Positions 52,402 to 61,428 of a stretch of 64,000 nucleotides of DNA are shown here, one piece after another; the first letter of the stretch is position 1, and each line of letters starts with the position of its first letter. The translations under genes and the position numbers were made by a program. The DNA is from Aliivibrio_A sp016764915. GTDB taxonomy: Bacteria > Pseudomonadota > Gammaproteobacteria > Enterobacterales > Vibrionaceae. The notes beneath the pieces are model-generated. The model had not been told where the DNA came from. It saw nothing but the letters and a program-made list of their open reading frames with translations, and made no database searches. Location: NCBI GenBank assembly GCA_965224595.1, contig OZ245058.1, forward strand, positions 496,001 through 560,000, written 5' to 3'.

Positions 52402-53281
52402 TGAAACGATACAAGATCAGGCTAGTGGTCTTCGCCGCATGACACAACCTACGCTCACTAAAGTGGTCACTGTCACTGGTGGAAAAGGTGGAGTGGGTAA
52501 AACCAATGTCACTATCGGTTTAGCTATTGCCATGGCTAAACAGGGCAAGAAAGTGATGATTATGGACGCCGATTTAGGACTTGCCAATATTGATGTCATG
52601 TTAGGAATTCGGCCGAAATTTAATTTGAGTCATCTACTTGCTGGCGAGTGCGAATTAAAAGATACGATTACTGAAGGTCCGCATGGTATTAAAATCATAC
52701 CCGCATCTTCAGGAACGGGTTCAATGGCCGAGTTAAGCTCAATCCAGCATGCGGGTTTGATCAGAGCGTTCAGTAGTTTAGAAGATGAGATTGATGTTTT
52801 ACTGATTGATACGGCAGCGGGTATATCCAACATGGTGACCAGTTTTGCTCGTGCAGCACAAGATGTGATCGTGGTGGTTTGTGATGAACCTACTTCAATT
52901 ACAGATGCTTACGCTCTGATAAAGATTTTAAATAAAGAGCATCAAGTAACAAGATTCAAAATTGTTGCTAATATGGTAAGAAGCTACCGAGAAGGTAGAG
53001 AGCTGTTTGGAAAATTGACGCTAGTGACAGATAGGTTCTTGAATGCCAATATGGAATTAGTCGCTTGTATCCCAATGGACGACAAAGTACGTCAGGCCGT
53101 TAAAAGACAACGAATTGTAGTGGATGCTTTTCCACGTTCTCCTGCTTCACTAGCAATCAGCTCTCTAGCGAATAAAGCATTAACTTGGCCTGTACCAAGA
53201 AATCCAGGTGGACATTTAGAGTTTTTTGTAGAGCGACTATTGCTCCGAGATGAAAAGTTAGGGGATAGGTTTGGTGAATAA
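52394..53281 (+). CDS. flhG: Flagellar number regulator FlhG (MinD-like ATPase)
   Basis: 295 residues from ATG at 52394 (MINETIQDQASGLRRM). Deviant Walker A GGKGGVGKT (29-37, signature Lys 31), an activating DADLGLANIDVMLG stretch and LLIDTAAGISNMVTSF. FlhG limits flagellar number by counteracting FlhF and FlrA. It overlaps both flhF and fliA. An upstream ATG at 52367 lies in the flhF frame region and adds nine atypical residues. Confidence 0.94.
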   Translation: MINETIQDQASGLRRMTQPTLTKVVTVTGGKGGVGKTNVTIGLAIAMAKQGKKVMIMDADLGLANIDVMLGIRPKFNLSHLLAGECELKDTITEGPHGIKIIPASSGTGSMAELSSIQHAGLIRAFSSLEDEIDVLLIDTAAGISNMVTSFARAAQDVIVVVCDEPTSITDAYALIKILNKEHQVTRFKIVANMVRSYREGRELFGKLTLVTDRFLNANMELVACIPMDDKVRQAVKRQRIVVDAFPRSPASLAISSLANKALTWPVPRNPGGHLEFFVERLLLRDEKLGDRFGE

Positions 53282-54008
53282 ACCATTAACGTATGATCAA
53301 GTTGCAAATAGAGATACTCAGAGGCTTTTCATTGAAAAGCACTCTAACTTGGTTAAACGTATCGCCCACCATTTGGCAGGAAGACTTCCACCAAATGTAC
53401 TGATTGATGACCTCATTCAGTCTGGAATGATTGGTTTATTAGAAGCCCAACAAAACTTTGACTCCACTAAGGGTGCAAGTTTTGAAACCTATGCTGGAAT
53501 TCGAATCCGTGGTTCGATGTTGGATGAGATGCGCAGAGGTGACTGGGTCCCCCGCTCTGTTCATAAAAACAGTCGCTTAGTATCGGGCGCAATAAGAGAG
53601 CTTGAAGCGAAACTATCACGAGATCCGACAGATAAAGAGATCGCAAAACATCTTGAAATGAACCTAGACCAATATCACCAGATTTTAAATGACGTAAGTT
53701 GTGGTCGATTGGTTGGTATTGAAGATTTGGGGGTCTCTGAGGACACGATTACTACCGCTGAGATGTCATCACAAAATTTACCATTTCAAGGTGTTGTTGA
53801 AGGTAACTTTAAAGAATCATTAGTGGCAGCAATTAAAACGCTTCCTGAAAGAGAAGCGTTAGTATTGTCACTTTATTACGATGAAGAGCTTAACTTAAAA
53901 GAAATTGGGGCTGTATTAGGTGTTAGTGAGTCACGCGTATGCCAAATATTGAGTCAATCTACTCAACGTCTACGTTCCAAGTTAACCGCTTGGATTGCAG
54001 ATAATTAA
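53271..54008 (+). CDS. fliA: RNA polymerase sigma-28 factor FliA
   Basis: 245 residues starting at GTG 53271 inside the end of flhG. Region 2 (HLAGRLPPNVLIDDLIQSGM, FETYAGIRIRGSMLDEMRRG), region 3 (AIRELEAKLSRDPTDKEIAK) and region 4 (VLGVSESRVCQILSQSTQRL) are intact. FliA transcribes late genes, here probably flgM and flagellins 2 and 3, and is inhibited by FlgM (10054). Confidence 0.96.
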   Translation: MVNKPLTYDQVANRDTQRLFIEKHSNLVKRIAHHLAGRLPPNVLIDDLIQSGMIGLLEAQQNFDSTKGASFETYAGIRIRGSMLDEMRRGDWVPRSVHKNSRLVSGAIRELEAKLSRDPTDKEIAKHLEMNLDQYHQILNDVSCGRLVGIEDLGVSEDTITTAEMSSQNLPFQGVVEGNFKESLVAAIKTLPEREALVLSLYYDEELNLKEIGAVLGVSESRVCQILSQSTQRLRSKLTAWIADN

Positions 54009-54047
54009 CTTAAATACCAATATTTTTTGACCTCAATGGAGGCAACT

Positions 54048-54428
54048 TTGAATAAAGACATGAAAATCCTTATTGTTGATGATTTCTCAACGATGCGTCG
54101 TATCGTAAAGAACTTATTACGAGATCTCGGATTTAATAATACCCAAGAAGCTGATGATGGGTTGACAGCGTTACCAATTCTTAAAAAGGGACATATAGAG
54201 TTTGTGGTCACGGATTGGAATATGCCTGGAATGCAGGGTATTGACCTCCTTAAAACCATCAGAGCAGATGATTCGTTAAAACATTTACCGGTGTTAATGA
54301 TTACTGCAGAAGCCAAACGTGAACAGATCATTGAAGCCGCTCAAGCCGGTGTAAATGGTTATATTGTTAAACCGTTTACTGCTATAACGTTAAAAGTAAA
54401 ACTAGAAAAGATTTTTGAACGTCTATAA
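54048..54428 (+). CDS. cheY: Chemotaxis response regulator CheY
   Basis: 126 residues from TTG at 54048, which has GGAGG five bases upstream and gives MNKDMKILIVDDFSTMRRIV, the usual Vibrio CheY start; longer starts at 54027 or 54036 are unlikely. Single receiver domain with D11-D12, phospho-acceptor D56 (VVTDWNMPGMQG) and Lys in YIVKPF. Phospho-CheY binds FliM and changes rotation. Confidence 0.95.
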   Translation: MNKDMKILIVDDFSTMRRIVKNLLRDLGFNNTQEADDGLTALPILKKGHIEFVVTDWNMPGMQGIDLLKTIRADDSLKHLPVLMITAEAKREQIIEAAQAGVNGYIVKPFTAITLKVKLEKIFERL

Positions 54429-54460
54429 ACGTTTTTTAAGCAGTTAAAGGTGATATTCGC

Positions 54461-55213
54461 ATGATTTCATTAGATCAAGCTAAAGAGTTAGTGGCACTTC
54501 TTGAGGCTGGTAGTCAGTCGAGTGCGGATGATTTAGTTAATAGTATTGCAATGGGAGTGGAGCAATCTGAACCCGAAACCAGTCCATTAAACAGCGAACC
54601 ACTGTTTCACGAGATTGGAGAGCTTACCAGAGACCTTCATGATGCATTGAAGAGCTTCTCTGGAGATGAACGGATTTCAACGCTTGCGAATGATGAGATA
54701 CCCGATGCAAGAGATCGCCTTCAATATGTTATTGATAAAACTGAGATAGCTGCAAATAAAACAATGGATGCGGTAGAGCGCTCTCTACCCATTGCGGACA
54801 GTTTGCATGAAGGGCTTCTTGAAGTTAGACCTCAGTGGAATAACTTGATGAGAGGTCGTATTGATATCTCTGAATTTAAATCTTTATGCCACGACATTGA
54901 TCGTTTATTGACTCAAGTTGAAGGTAATAGCACCGAATTGCGTAGTGAGCTAACGGATATTATGATGGCTCAAGATTTTCAAGATCTTACTGGTCAAATT
55001 ATAAAACGTGTCATCACGTTAGTGCAAGAAGTTGAGGAGAGGCTAGTAGAAATTATTACAGCCTTTGGTATAGAACAAAATAATACTCAAACCAAAGAAG
55101 AGAAAAAACCATCAATAGAGGCTGAAGGGCCAATCATGGATACGGAAGAGCGTGCTGATGCTGTCTCTTCCCAAGATGATGTTGATGATTTACTGTCTAG
55201 TCTTGGTTTCTAA
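54461..55213 (+). CDS. cheZ: CheY-P phosphatase CheZ
   Basis: 250 residues. The long helical hairpin has the active-site segment MAQDFQDLTGQIIKRVITLV, with the catalytic glutamine in DFQDLTGQ. The last residues (SQDDVDDLLSSLGF) form the conserved CheY-binding tail. Resets CheY after signalling. Starts 32 bp after cheY and 9 bp before cheA. Confidence 0.96.
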   Translation: MISLDQAKELVALLEAGSQSSADDLVNSIAMGVEQSEPETSPLNSEPLFHEIGELTRDLHDALKSFSGDERISTLANDEIPDARDRLQYVIDKTEIAANKTMDAVERSLPIADSLHEGLLEVRPQWNNLMRGRIDISEFKSLCHDIDRLLTQVEGNSTELRSELTDIMMAQDFQDLTGQIIKRVITLVQEVEERLVEIITAFGIEQNNTQTKEEKKPSIEAEGPIMDTEERADAVSSQDDVDDLLSSLGF

Positions 55214-55222
55214 GGGATAAAC

Positions 55223-57313
55223 ATGAGCTTTGATGTAGATGAAGAGATCCTCCAAGACTTTTTAGTTGAAGCCGGAGAGATTCTTGAATTATTGTCTGAA
55301 CAGTTGGTTGAGTTAGAACAGAGCCCCGATGATGGCGAGCTTCTAAATGCAATTTTCCGTGGTTTTCATACCGTTAAAGGCGGTGCTGGATTTCTATCTC
55401 TTACTGAACTAGTGGATGCCTGTCATGGTGCGGAGAATGTCTTTGATATTCTTCGAACTGGCAAGCGTACTGTTAATGCTGAGTTGATGGACATTATCTT
55501 AGAAGCTCTTGATACCATAAATGTGATGTTTTCGGCGGTTAAAGAGGCGGAGCCAATGGTTGCTGCAGAGCAACGAATTCTTGATGAGCTTGAACGACTC
55601 AGTAAGCCTGAATCAGAAAGTGAGCGGGCTGTTGCTCCTGAACCAGATCCTGTCATCGAAACCGCAGCAAAACCTGAAAATGAATCGATTGATGACATTA
55701 GTGATGATGAGTTTGAACGACTTCTAGATGAGCTTCATGGTAAAGGAACAGGTCCTGGCGTAAGTGCTGCTGGTGTTAAAACAACAGCATCGGCTGCGTC
55801 AGTAGCTGATGCTGGCGACATTACCGATGATGAGTTTGAACGTCTTCTAGACGAACTTCATGGTTCTGGTCAATCACCGAATAAAGTAACAACACCAACT
55901 GCCGTTGAGAAGCCAAAAGCAGCAGCGTCAAATTCGGATATGATCACCGATGATGAGTTTGAAAATCTGCTTGATGAGTTACATGGTAGCGGCAAAGGAC
56001 CATTAAAACCTTCTCAGACGGCACAGGCAGTCAAAGCACCTGAACCACCAAAATCGTCGGCTAAACCTAGAGTTGCAGCAGCTAAAGCGGCAGAAAAACC
56101 AGCTTCTAAAACAGCAGTAAAGGCCGCTAATAAACCTCAAATCGAAACAACTGTTCGTGTTGATACCGCCACATTAGATACCATTATGAATATGGTCGGA
56201 GAGTTGGTTTTAGTTAGAAACCGTTTGGTGAGTTTAGGTTTAAATAACAGTGATGAAGAGATGTCAAAAGCGGTGTCTAATTTAGATGTCGTTACCGCTG
56301 ATATTCAGGGTGCCGTAATGAAAACCCGAATGCAGCCAATCAAGAAAGTGTTTGGTCGCTTCCCTCGAGTGGTACGAGATTTAGCCCGCACCTTAAATAA
56401 AGACATTGTTCTTGAGATGCGTGGCGAAGAGACTGACCTAGATAAAAACTTAGTCGAAGCTCTGGCTGACCCGCTGATTCACTTGGTTAGAAACTCAGTC
56501 GATCATGGTATTGAAATGCCCGACGCCCGTGAAAAGTTAGGAAAAAATCGCACAGGTAAAGTGATCCTTTCTGCTTCTCAAGAAGGGGACCACATCGAGC
56601 TTAGTATTATCGATGATGGCGGTGGTATGGATGCTGATGTTTTACGTGGTATTGCAGTAAAACGTGGACTGATGGATGATGAAGCCGCTTCTAGGCTCTC
56701 CAATAAAGAGTGTTATCACCTGATTTTTGCCCCTGGATTCTCAACCAAAGAGAAGATTTCAGATATTTCGGGTCGTGGTGTTGGTATGGATGTAGTGAAA
56801 ACGGCCATCAACCAACTAAACGGCAGCATTGATATTGACTCAGAGATGGGCAAAGGCACTAAAATCATCATCAAAGTGCCATTAACTTTAGCAATTTTAC
56901 CTACCTTGATGGTGGGTGTCGCGGATCAACCGTTTGCATTGCCACTCGCGAGTGTAAATGAAATTTTCCATTTAGATCTGTCCAAAACCAATACTGTTGA
57001 TGGTCAACTTACCATCATTGTACGAGAAAAATCGATACCACTTTTCTATCTGCAACACTGGTTAACACGAGATCCAAGTAAAGTAAATCATACCCCTGGT
57101 CATGGTCATGTAGTGATTGTGCAGTTAGGTGGTCAACGAGTTGGGTTTGTGGTCGATACGTTGATTGGGCAAGAAGAAGTCGTGATTAAACCTTTAGACA
57201 AATTGTTAAAAGGAACACCTGGTATGGCTGGGGCAACAATAACCAGTGATGGACATATTGCATTGATTCTTGATGTGCCGAACCTGCTCAAACGATATGC
57301 TAACAGAGGTTAG
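55223..57313 (+). CDS. cheA: Chemotaxis histidine kinase CheA
   Basis: 696 residues. P1 Hpt domain with H49 in FRGFHTVKGGAGFL; a long linker (about 135-305) instead of a clear P2; P3 dimerisation (from TTVRVDTATLDTIMNMVGEL); P4 ATPase (DPLIHLVRNSVDHGIE N box; GRGVGMDVVKTAI G box); P5 CheW-like end. The linker carries three copies of a DDEFExLLDELHG motif at residues 159-173, 200-214 and 241-255, exactly 41 residues apart, separated by Ala/Pro/Lys-rich spacers. In Vibrio, this part of CheA is linked to polar localisation through ParC/ParP, both encoded next door. Confidence 0.96.
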   Translation: MSFDVDEEILQDFLVEAGEILELLSEQLVELEQSPDDGELLNAIFRGFHTVKGGAGFLSLTELVDACHGAENVFDILRTGKRTVNAELMDIILEALDTINVMFSAVKEAEPMVAAEQRILDELERLSKPESESERAVAPEPDPVIETAAKPENESIDDISDDEFERLLDELHGKGTGPGVSAAGVKTTASAASVADAGDITDDEFERLLDELHGSGQSPNKVTTPTAVEKPKAAASNSDMITDDEFENLLDELHGSGKGPLKPSQTAQAVKAPEPPKSSAKPRVAAAKAAEKPASKTAVKAANKPQIETTVRVDTATLDTIMNMVGELVLVRNRLVSLGLNNSDEEMSKAVSNLDVVTADIQGAVMKTRMQPIKKVFGRFPRVVRDLARTLNKDIVLEMRGEETDLDKNLVEALADPLIHLVRNSVDHGIEMPDAREKLGKNRTGKVILSASQEGDHIELSIIDDGGGMDADVLRGIAVKRGLMDDEAASRLSNKECYHLIFAPGFSTKEKISDISGRGVGMDVVKTAINQLNGSIDIDSEMGKGTKIIIKVPLTLAILPTLMVGVADQPFALPLASVNEIFHLDLSKTNTVDGQLTIIVREKSIPLFYLQHWLTRDPSKVNHTPGHGHVVIVQLGGQRVGFVVDTLIGQEEVVIKPLDKLLKGTPGMAGATITSDGHIALILDVPNLLKRYANRG

Positions 57314-57326
57314 TTAAAGGACACCC

Positions 57327-58454
57327 ATGGTTTTAAAAGTATTGGTAGTTGATGATTCTAGTTTTTTCAGGCGTCGTGTTAGCGAGATAATTAACGCTGA
57401 CCCAATGCTGGAAGTGGTTGACGTTGCAGTTAATGGAAAAGAAGCCGTAGAGAAAGCAATATCAATAAAACCAGATGTTATTACAATGGACATTGAGATG
57501 CCTGTCATGGATGGCATCACCGCCGTTCGTGAGATCATGAAGGTATCTCCTGTACCCATTCTTATGTTCTCTTCATTGACGCATGATGGTGCGAAAGCAA
57601 CATTAGATGCGTTAGATGCTGGCGCGTTGGACTTTCTACCAAAAAAGTTCGAAGACATCGCGCGTAACCGCGATGAGGCGGTGTTACTGCTGCAAAAACG
57701 TGTTAAAGAGATTGCACGAAAAAAAATGTCAATGCGGGCTCCTAGCCGAACCCCAACACCTATTTCGACTGCGCCAACGAGTTCACTTAGCCGCTCTGCT
57801 CCAGAGAGAGGTACGGTTGCACCAGTAATAAAACTTGATATGGCAAGCAAGAGAGCTAGGTTTCGTGCTACAGGGAAAAAATATCAGTTAACGGCAATCG
57901 GTACATCTACCGGTGGTCCTGTTGCGCTACAAAAAATATTGACGGAGATACCTGCGAATTATCCACATCCGATTGTGCTGGTACAGCATATGCCAGCAAC
58001 GTTTACTGCCGCTTTTGCTGCAAGGTTGAATAACCTGTGTAAAATCAAGGTAAAAGAGGCTGAAGATGGTGATATGTTAAGACCCGGTTGCGCCTATCTG
58101 GCTCCTGGTGGCATGCAGATGATGATTGAAGGAAGACCGGGTTCTGCTCGTTTGAAAATCATTGATGGTGGTGAACGGATGAACTATAAACCTTGCGTTG
58201 ATGTTACTTTTGGTTCCGCAGCAAAAGTCTATAAAAATCAAGTGCTCTCTATGATACTAACGGGTATGGGCGCTGATGGACGAGAAGGTTCTCGGATGTT
58301 GAAGAGTGCGGGTGCGACAATTTGGGCTCAAGATGAGCAGAGTTGTGTCGTATATGGTATGCCTCAAGCCGTGGCTAAGGCGGGTATTTCTAGCGAAGAT
58401 TTAGCCATTGAACGAGTGGCAGAACGAATGCTGGTTGAAGTTGGGCTCAAGTAG
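57327..58454 (+). CDS. cheB: Chemoreceptor methylesterase CheB
   Basis: 375 residues: receiver domain (D10 and phospho-acceptor D55 in ITMDIEMPVMDG), a Pro/Ser/Arg-rich linker (about 130-185) and a C-terminal methylesterase domain with catalytic Ser in GTSTGG, His in VQHMPATFTAAFA and Asp in GMGADGREG. Removes methyl groups placed by CheR; activated by CheA. cheA ends 13 bp before. Confidence 0.96.
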   Translation: MVLKVLVVDDSSFFRRRVSEIINADPMLEVVDVAVNGKEAVEKAISIKPDVITMDIEMPVMDGITAVREIMKVSPVPILMFSSLTHDGAKATLDALDAGALDFLPKKFEDIARNRDEAVLLLQKRVKEIARKKMSMRAPSRTPTPISTAPTSSLSRSAPERGTVAPVIKLDMASKRARFRATGKKYQLTAIGTSTGGPVALQKILTEIPANYPHPIVLVQHMPATFTAAFAARLNNLCKIKVKEAEDGDMLRPGCAYLAPGGMQMMIEGRPGSARLKIIDGGERMNYKPCVDVTFGSAAKVYKNQVLSMILTGMGADGREGSRMLKSAGATIWAQDEQSCVVYGMPQAVAKAGISSEDLAIERVAERMLVEVGLK

Positions 58455-58465
58455 GGGATTCTGCA

Positions 58466-59245
58466 TTGATTATCTGGAGTGTTGCTAATCAAAAAGGTGG
58501 AGTAGGAAAAACAACCACAACCGTTACTCTAGCAGGATTGCTTAAGGAGAGAGGGAATCGTGTTTTATTGGTAGATACAGATCCTCACGCCTCTTTAACA
58601 ACGTATTTAGGTTTTGATGCTGATGAAATCAAAATTAGTCTATTTGATATATTTCAACAGGATGAAATTGATAAAAGCAGTGTTCAATCGTTGATCTGTA
58701 AAACAGATTTTGAAGGTCTTGATATCATTCCGGCTCATATGTCATTGGCCACCCTTGATCGCGTTATGGGTAATAGAAATGGCATGGGATTGGTATTGAA
58801 GCGAGCCATTGATGCATTAGAAGATGACTATGATTATGCATTGATCGATTGTCCTCCAATCTTAGGTGTGATGATGGTGAATGCATTAGCCGCGAGTACT
58901 CGGGTATTAATACCCGTTCAAACCGAGTTCTTAGCGATGAAAGGTTTGGAAAGAATGATGCGAACTTTGAAGATTATGAAAAAATCAAAACCGCACTCAT
59001 TTTCTGTAACCGTTATACCAACGATGTACGATAAACGAACCAGAGCATCATTAACGACACTGCAAGAGCTGAAAGTACGATTTAAAGATTATGTGTGGCC
59101 GTCTGCTATACCGATTGATACCAAGTTTAGAGATGCAAGTTTGAAGCGTATGCCGCCCTCATACTGTTCAGCGAAAAGCCGAGGTGTGGTCGCCTATCAA
59201 TCACTATTAACCTATTTGTTGAGGTCTGAACTCGATGATAATTAG
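58466..59245 (+). CDS. parC: ParA-like ATPase ParC of the polar chemotaxis array
   Basis: 259 residues starting at TTG 58466 with GGGGA seven bases upstream. Deviant Walker A QKGGVGKTTT (9-18), LLVDTDPHASLTTYLG and ALIDCPPILGVMMVNALAAS show the ParA/MinD fold. In Vibrio, ParC recruits chemotaxis proteins to the old pole, downstream of HubP, and drives their inheritance at division. This is not topoisomerase IV subunit ParC. Overlaps parP by 11 bp. Confidence 0.92.
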   Translation: MIIWSVANQKGGVGKTTTTVTLAGLLKERGNRVLLVDTDPHASLTTYLGFDADEIKISLFDIFQQDEIDKSSVQSLICKTDFEGLDIIPAHMSLATLDRVMGNRNGMGLVLKRAIDALEDDYDYALIDCPPILGVMMVNALAASTRVLIPVQTEFLAMKGLERMMRTLKIMKKSKPHSFSVTVIPTMYDKRTRASLTTLQELKVRFKDYVWPSAIPIDTKFRDASLKRMPPSYCSAKSRGVVAYQSLLTYLLRSELDDN

Positions 59246-60212
59246 AGAGAAAATATCGGGTGAACAAGCACTAGATGACTATTTTTCATCTCTTTTTGAC
59301 GAAGGAGTCATTGATGCTCCTGATACAGTTATACAAGCTGAACCCGCGATAGCCATTGAAAAGAAAGTCGTCAAGATAAACGCAATCGTTCAAGCGCAAC
59401 CCAAGATGCAACTGGTTTCTGAAACACCTATTGATGCTGTTTTTTCCGAAGCCCCAGAGCTAACAAATGTTCAGCAATTATTAAATCAACTTAAAAATGT
59501 TGAGCCTATTACACAGCAAGATAATGAAATTGCTGCTAAAGTTGAAGTGATAGATTTAACAGAAGCAAGTGTGGATGAAGAGAGCACATTAGACGTTACA
59601 GTAGATGAAATTCAAGATTGGGTGGTAGAAAGCACACCTGAAATCGAAGTTAAAGCGAATGTCATCATCGAAGCAGACGTTGTAACTGAGATTGAACCAA
59701 CTGTTGAAGTGCAACCAGACAGTCCATTGAACTGGCAAAAGACAGAAGTTGGTAACCACTTTCAACTGCTATTCTTTATTGTTAATGGCATGACGTTTGC
59801 GGTACAGCTTGCTGAATTAGGTGGTATACACGAGAAAAAAGAGCTGTCCTACTTAATGGGCCGACCAACTTGGTATTTAGGTATGCAGACTTCGAATGAA
59901 GCCAAATATCACGTGGTAGATACTGCCAAGTGGGTAATGCCAGAAAAATTGCAAGATGATAAACATCAAGATGCATACCGTTACATGGTGTTGCTTGGTG
60001 ACAGTAATTGGGGACTGGCATGCAATCAGCTTGTTGGTACCGAAACGATAACAAATGAACAGATCCGATGGCGGGAAACGGCTGGAAAGCGGCCGTGGCT
60101 TGCTGGAATGGTTAAAGAAAAAATGTGTGCCTTAATCCATGTTGAGGCTCTTGTTGCCATGCTTAATGCCGGTTTGGACATTAAAGGTATGGATTGCGAG
60201 CAAAAAGGATAG
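59235..60212 (+). CDS. parP: ParP, CheW-like array-integration protein
   Basis: 325 residues. An acidic, Glu/Val/Thr-rich N-terminal part (about 1-165) is probably disordered; the C-terminal 150 residues form a CheW-like domain (FFIVNGMTFAVQLAELGGIH and WLAGMVKEKMCALIHVEALV), the AIF domain in published Vibrio work. ParP connects ParC with CheA and receptors and stabilises polar arrays. Position between parC and cheW is characteristic. Confidence 0.92.
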   Translation: MIIREKISGEQALDDYFSSLFDEGVIDAPDTVIQAEPAIAIEKKVVKINAIVQAQPKMQLVSETPIDAVFSEAPELTNVQQLLNQLKNVEPITQQDNEIAAKVEVIDLTEASVDEESTLDVTVDEIQDWVVESTPEIEVKANVIIEADVVTEIEPTVEVQPDSPLNWQKTEVGNHFQLLFFIVNGMTFAVQLAELGGIHEKKELSYLMGRPTWYLGMQTSNEAKYHVVDTAKWVMPEKLQDDKHQDAYRYMVLLGDSNWGLACNQLVGTETITNEQIRWRETAGKRPWLAGMVKEKMCALIHVEALVAMLNAGLDIKGMDCEQKG

Positions 60213-60215
60213 AAA

Positions 60216-60710
60216 ATGTCTCAGACTAATGAAATAGAAATACGTAAAGACCAAAATTCCGATGAAGTTCTTCAGTGGGTGACTTTTCAGCTTGAAGAGG
60301 AGACATATGGTATTAATGTAATGCAAGTACGTGAAGTATTGCGTTACTCAGAAATTGCACCAGTACCAGGTGCTCCAGACTATGTTATCGGTATTATCAA
60401 TTTACGTGGTAACGTAGTCACTGTTATCGATACACGTTCGCGTTTTGGTTTGGTTCCTGGTGAAACCACAGACAATACTCGAATTATTGTTATTGAATCA
60501 GAGCGTCAAGTCATCGGTATTCTAGTTGACAGTGTGGCTGAAGTGGTATATTTACGTGCTTCAGAGATTGATACAACCCCAAGTGTTGGCACCGATGAAA
60601 GTTCTAAATTCATTCAGGGTGTGAGTAATCGCGAAGGTAAATTGTTGATATTAGTTGATCTTAATAAACTCCTGTCCGAAGACGAATGGGATGACATGGC
60701 TCATATGTAA
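60216..60710 (+). CDS. cheW: Chemotaxis coupling protein CheW
   Basis: 164 residues, a single CheW domain: VTFQLEEETYGINVMQVREV, GIINLRGNVVTVIDTRSRFG, and the closing GVSNREGKLLILVDLNKLLS. It bridges receptors and CheA P5. Starts 3 bp after parP and overlaps the next gene by one base. Confidence 0.96.
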   Translation: MSQTNEIEIRKDQNSDEVLQWVTFQLEEETYGINVMQVREVLRYSEIAPVPGAPDYVIGIINLRGNVVTVIDTRSRFGLVPGETTDNTRIIVIESERQVIGILVDSVAEVVYLRASEIDTTPSVGTDESSKFIQGVSNREGKLLILVDLNKLLSEDEWDDMAHM

Positions 60711-61174
60711 TGACAGAAGAACTTTTTAAACAATTGCCGCTGTTTCTTTCGTTAGGATCAGTGTGCTTGTGTGTTGTTATCCTGATTTTGCAATTGAATC
60801 AGAGAAAGAGAACGGATATCAATCTGACTGAGGTTAAGTCACAACTGAGATCGGTGACTAAATTACACAATAGTTTAAAAAAACAGTTCGTAGAGTTACG
60901 AACTGCTTCTATCAATATGGGTCATCGACTGGTTGATGTGAACGAGCAACAACAAAATACGGCGGATAGAATTTCTGAGTTAGAGTTTGCTGACGCAGAC
61001 AGTCGACTCTATTCACGGGCCAACAAACTGGTTAAGCTCGGTGCTGGTATCAATGAGTTGATGGAAGAGTGCGAACTTCCTAAAGCTGAAGCCGAGTTGA
61101 TGATGTCTTTACAGAGCAAGTTATCTGGTAAAGAATCAATACCGCCATTAAGGCCAAACAAAAAAGAGTTGTAG
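60710..61174 (+). CDS. DUF2802 family membrane protein
   Basis: 154 residues. One membrane helix near the N terminus (about 9-27, LFLSLGSVCLCVVILILQLN), then a coiled coil (LRSVTKLHNSLKKQFVELRT) and a C-terminal segment (KLGAGINELMEECELPKAEA) of DUF2802 type. It is the regular last gene of the Vibrio flhA-che operon; I know no firm function. The ATG overlaps the cheW stop (TAATG). A strong terminator follows. Confidence 0.85.
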   Translation: MTEELFKQLPLFLSLGSVCLCVVILILQLNQRKRTDINLTEVKSQLRSVTKLHNSLKKQFVELRTASINMGHRLVDVNEQQQNTADRISELEFADADSRLYSRANKLVKLGAGINELMEECELPKAEAELMMSLQSKLSGKESIPPLRPNKKEL

Positions 61175-61204
61175 CGTAATGTGAACGACTTCTTTCCTTA
61201 TTTT

Positions 61205-61240
61205 AAGCCTTCATGATACTTACTCATGAAGGCTTTTTTA
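61205..61240 (+). terminator. Terminator of the flhA-che-par operon
   Basis: AAGCCTTCATGA (61205-61216) and TCATGAAGGCTT (61224-61235) form a perfect 12-bp stem with a 7-nt loop, followed by TTTTA; 30 bp after the last gene. Confidence 0.94.
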
Positions 61241-61387
61241 TTGCTCATTAACCCTAAGGAGGTATTTGTTTTTATTGGCTTTTCTAAATATTTTGTAAAA
61301 GTAATAACTAACTCAATAAACGAAACATTTGTTTACTTTTATCGCCTGTCTAACTTGTTCTAAATCTAACTTTATCCATTTCTGTTG

Positions 61388-61396
61388 TGCTAGAAT
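61388..61396 (+). promoter_or_regulatory. Extended -10 promoter candidate of the ccm operon
   Basis: TGCTAGAAT is an extended -10 (TG-N-TAGAAT) 32 bp before the ccmA start. No good -35 box is visible, which is common with extended -10 promoters. Confidence 0.5.
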
Positions 61397-61428
61397 ATCG
61401 GCTCTATTGACAGGAACTACTCTTTTCT

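Noticed and set aside
57314..57850. 178-codon minus-strand frame inside cheB
   Set aside because: Antisense shadow of a clear, full-length cheB; Ser/Thr/Ile-rich composition typical of reverse frames.
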